NCBI GenBank assembly: GCA_024449915.1 | Contig: JAMZAV010001711.1 | Span: 62,001-126,000, forward strand | Direction: 5' to 3' | Origin: Sweltsa coloradensis | Lineage: Eukaryota > Arthropoda > Insecta > Plecoptera > Chloroperlidae | DNA length: 64,000 bases | Shown: positions 63,750 through 64,000 of the stretch, piece by piece | Numbering within the stretch: position 1 is the first letter of the stretch | How the letters are laid out: each line of letters begins with the position of its first letter | The notes under the pieces: model-generated | What the model saw: the letters and a program-made list of their open reading frames with translations, nothing else | What the model was told of the DNA's origin: nothing | Databases searched by the model: none | Position numbers and translations under genes: made by a program

Positions 63750-63925
63750 TTAACTCGGCTTTCACCATCATCATCATTTTCTTTTCTTATATATAGGCCC
63801 TACACTAAGAAAACAATATGTTCATCAAACACACCATTAACTCTTCTCATAATCTTTTAATATCACGTACTGGCGGCGCAATATGACCTAACCGGTTGAA
63901 GCGCCCTAGTTTCTCACGTCGTCGT
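63750..63925 (+). repeat. LINE-A 3' UTR and tail
   Basis: TCACCATCATCATCATTTTC, ACTAAGAAAACAATATG, and a clean core GGCGGCGCAATATGACCTAA, CCGGTTGAAGCGCCCTAG, TTTCTCACGTCGTC. Good reference for the LINE-A end. Confidence 0.85.
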
Positions 63926-64000
63926 TAAACGTGTTTCTAATAGACATAAGAGCATCGTATTAATCTAAAATTAACCTTTTTTGAGTCTGGAAAAACTGTG

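Overview
The window looks like gene-poor, repeat-saturated nuclear DNA of an animal, most likely a marine invertebrate. It is AT-rich, has no operon-like or densely packed genes, and holds remnants of metazoan retroelements: a gag+endonuclease+RT+RNase H LINE, a BEL/Pao element, a CR1/Jockey-type LINE 3' end and several tRNA-like domains. I cannot fix the species. No intact host protein gene can be supported. Most long open frames are translations of repeats.

Two families dominate; the names are mine. SINE-A is about 370 bp and has a head (starts CCCGTCTGGGCCCGGGG, includes GGCCCAGAGCATGGCTCTG), a middle (GAGGCGAGCTCTGGCAATCG, then a 13-bp inverted repeat TCGTCGTCGGGGA / TCCCCGACGACGA and a GAC/GAT/ACG-rich stretch ending CGACGTGAGAA) and a tail (hairpin GCTGGTTCTGACCAGC, pyrimidine-rich run, core GCATTATGACCTAACGGTTG and an A-rich end near CCAAATAAACCAAA). 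LINE-A is an I/Nimb-like LINE. Its 3' end carries GGCGCAATATGACCTAACCG followed by GTTGAAGCGCCCTAG and TTTCTCACGTCGTC. The SINE-A and LINE-A ends share a core, as expected of a SINE mobilised by a partner LINE. About 80 SINE-A segments and about 25 LINE-A segments are recognisable, and every one I found lies on the + strand. Many SINE-A copies are 5'-truncated and begin directly at the A-rich tail of the copy before.

Layout. 1-8.9 kb: SINE-A/LINE-A chains, a 0.64-kb foldback, a LINE-A copy split by a TA-flanked MITE, and two tRNA-derived SINE-B copies. 8.9-11.5 kb: LINE-B on the - strand with a tandem array, then a CTAGG-ended element. 12.0-14.2 kb: a SINE-A-free island with a possible - strand terminal exon. 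14.3-19.1 kb: a duplicated segment with a datable SINE-A insertion, plus the best-preserved LINE-A RNase H. 19-29 kb: SINE-A chains and smaller dispersed repeats. 29.7-34.9 kb: the only near full-length LINE-A, heavily frameshifted. 34.9-37.7 kb: a 5'-truncated BEL/Pao element. 38.5-39.0 kb: a long palindrome. 39.3-41.1 kb: a satellite of about 290 bp. 41.5-41.9 kb: two tRNA-like genes. 42-55 kb: more SINE-A/LINE-A, duplicated blocks, a MITE and minisatellites. 55.2-58.8 kb: a 3.6-kb element with arms of about 0.9 kb inside a SINE-A copy. 59-61.6 kb: tandem SINE-A. 61.6-64 kb: tRNA-like repeats and an inverted-repeat element.

About 27.6-37.8 kb and 53.8-60.5 kb are rich in homopolymer-length changes and single-base gaps relative to sister copies, so part of the decay there may be sequencing error.
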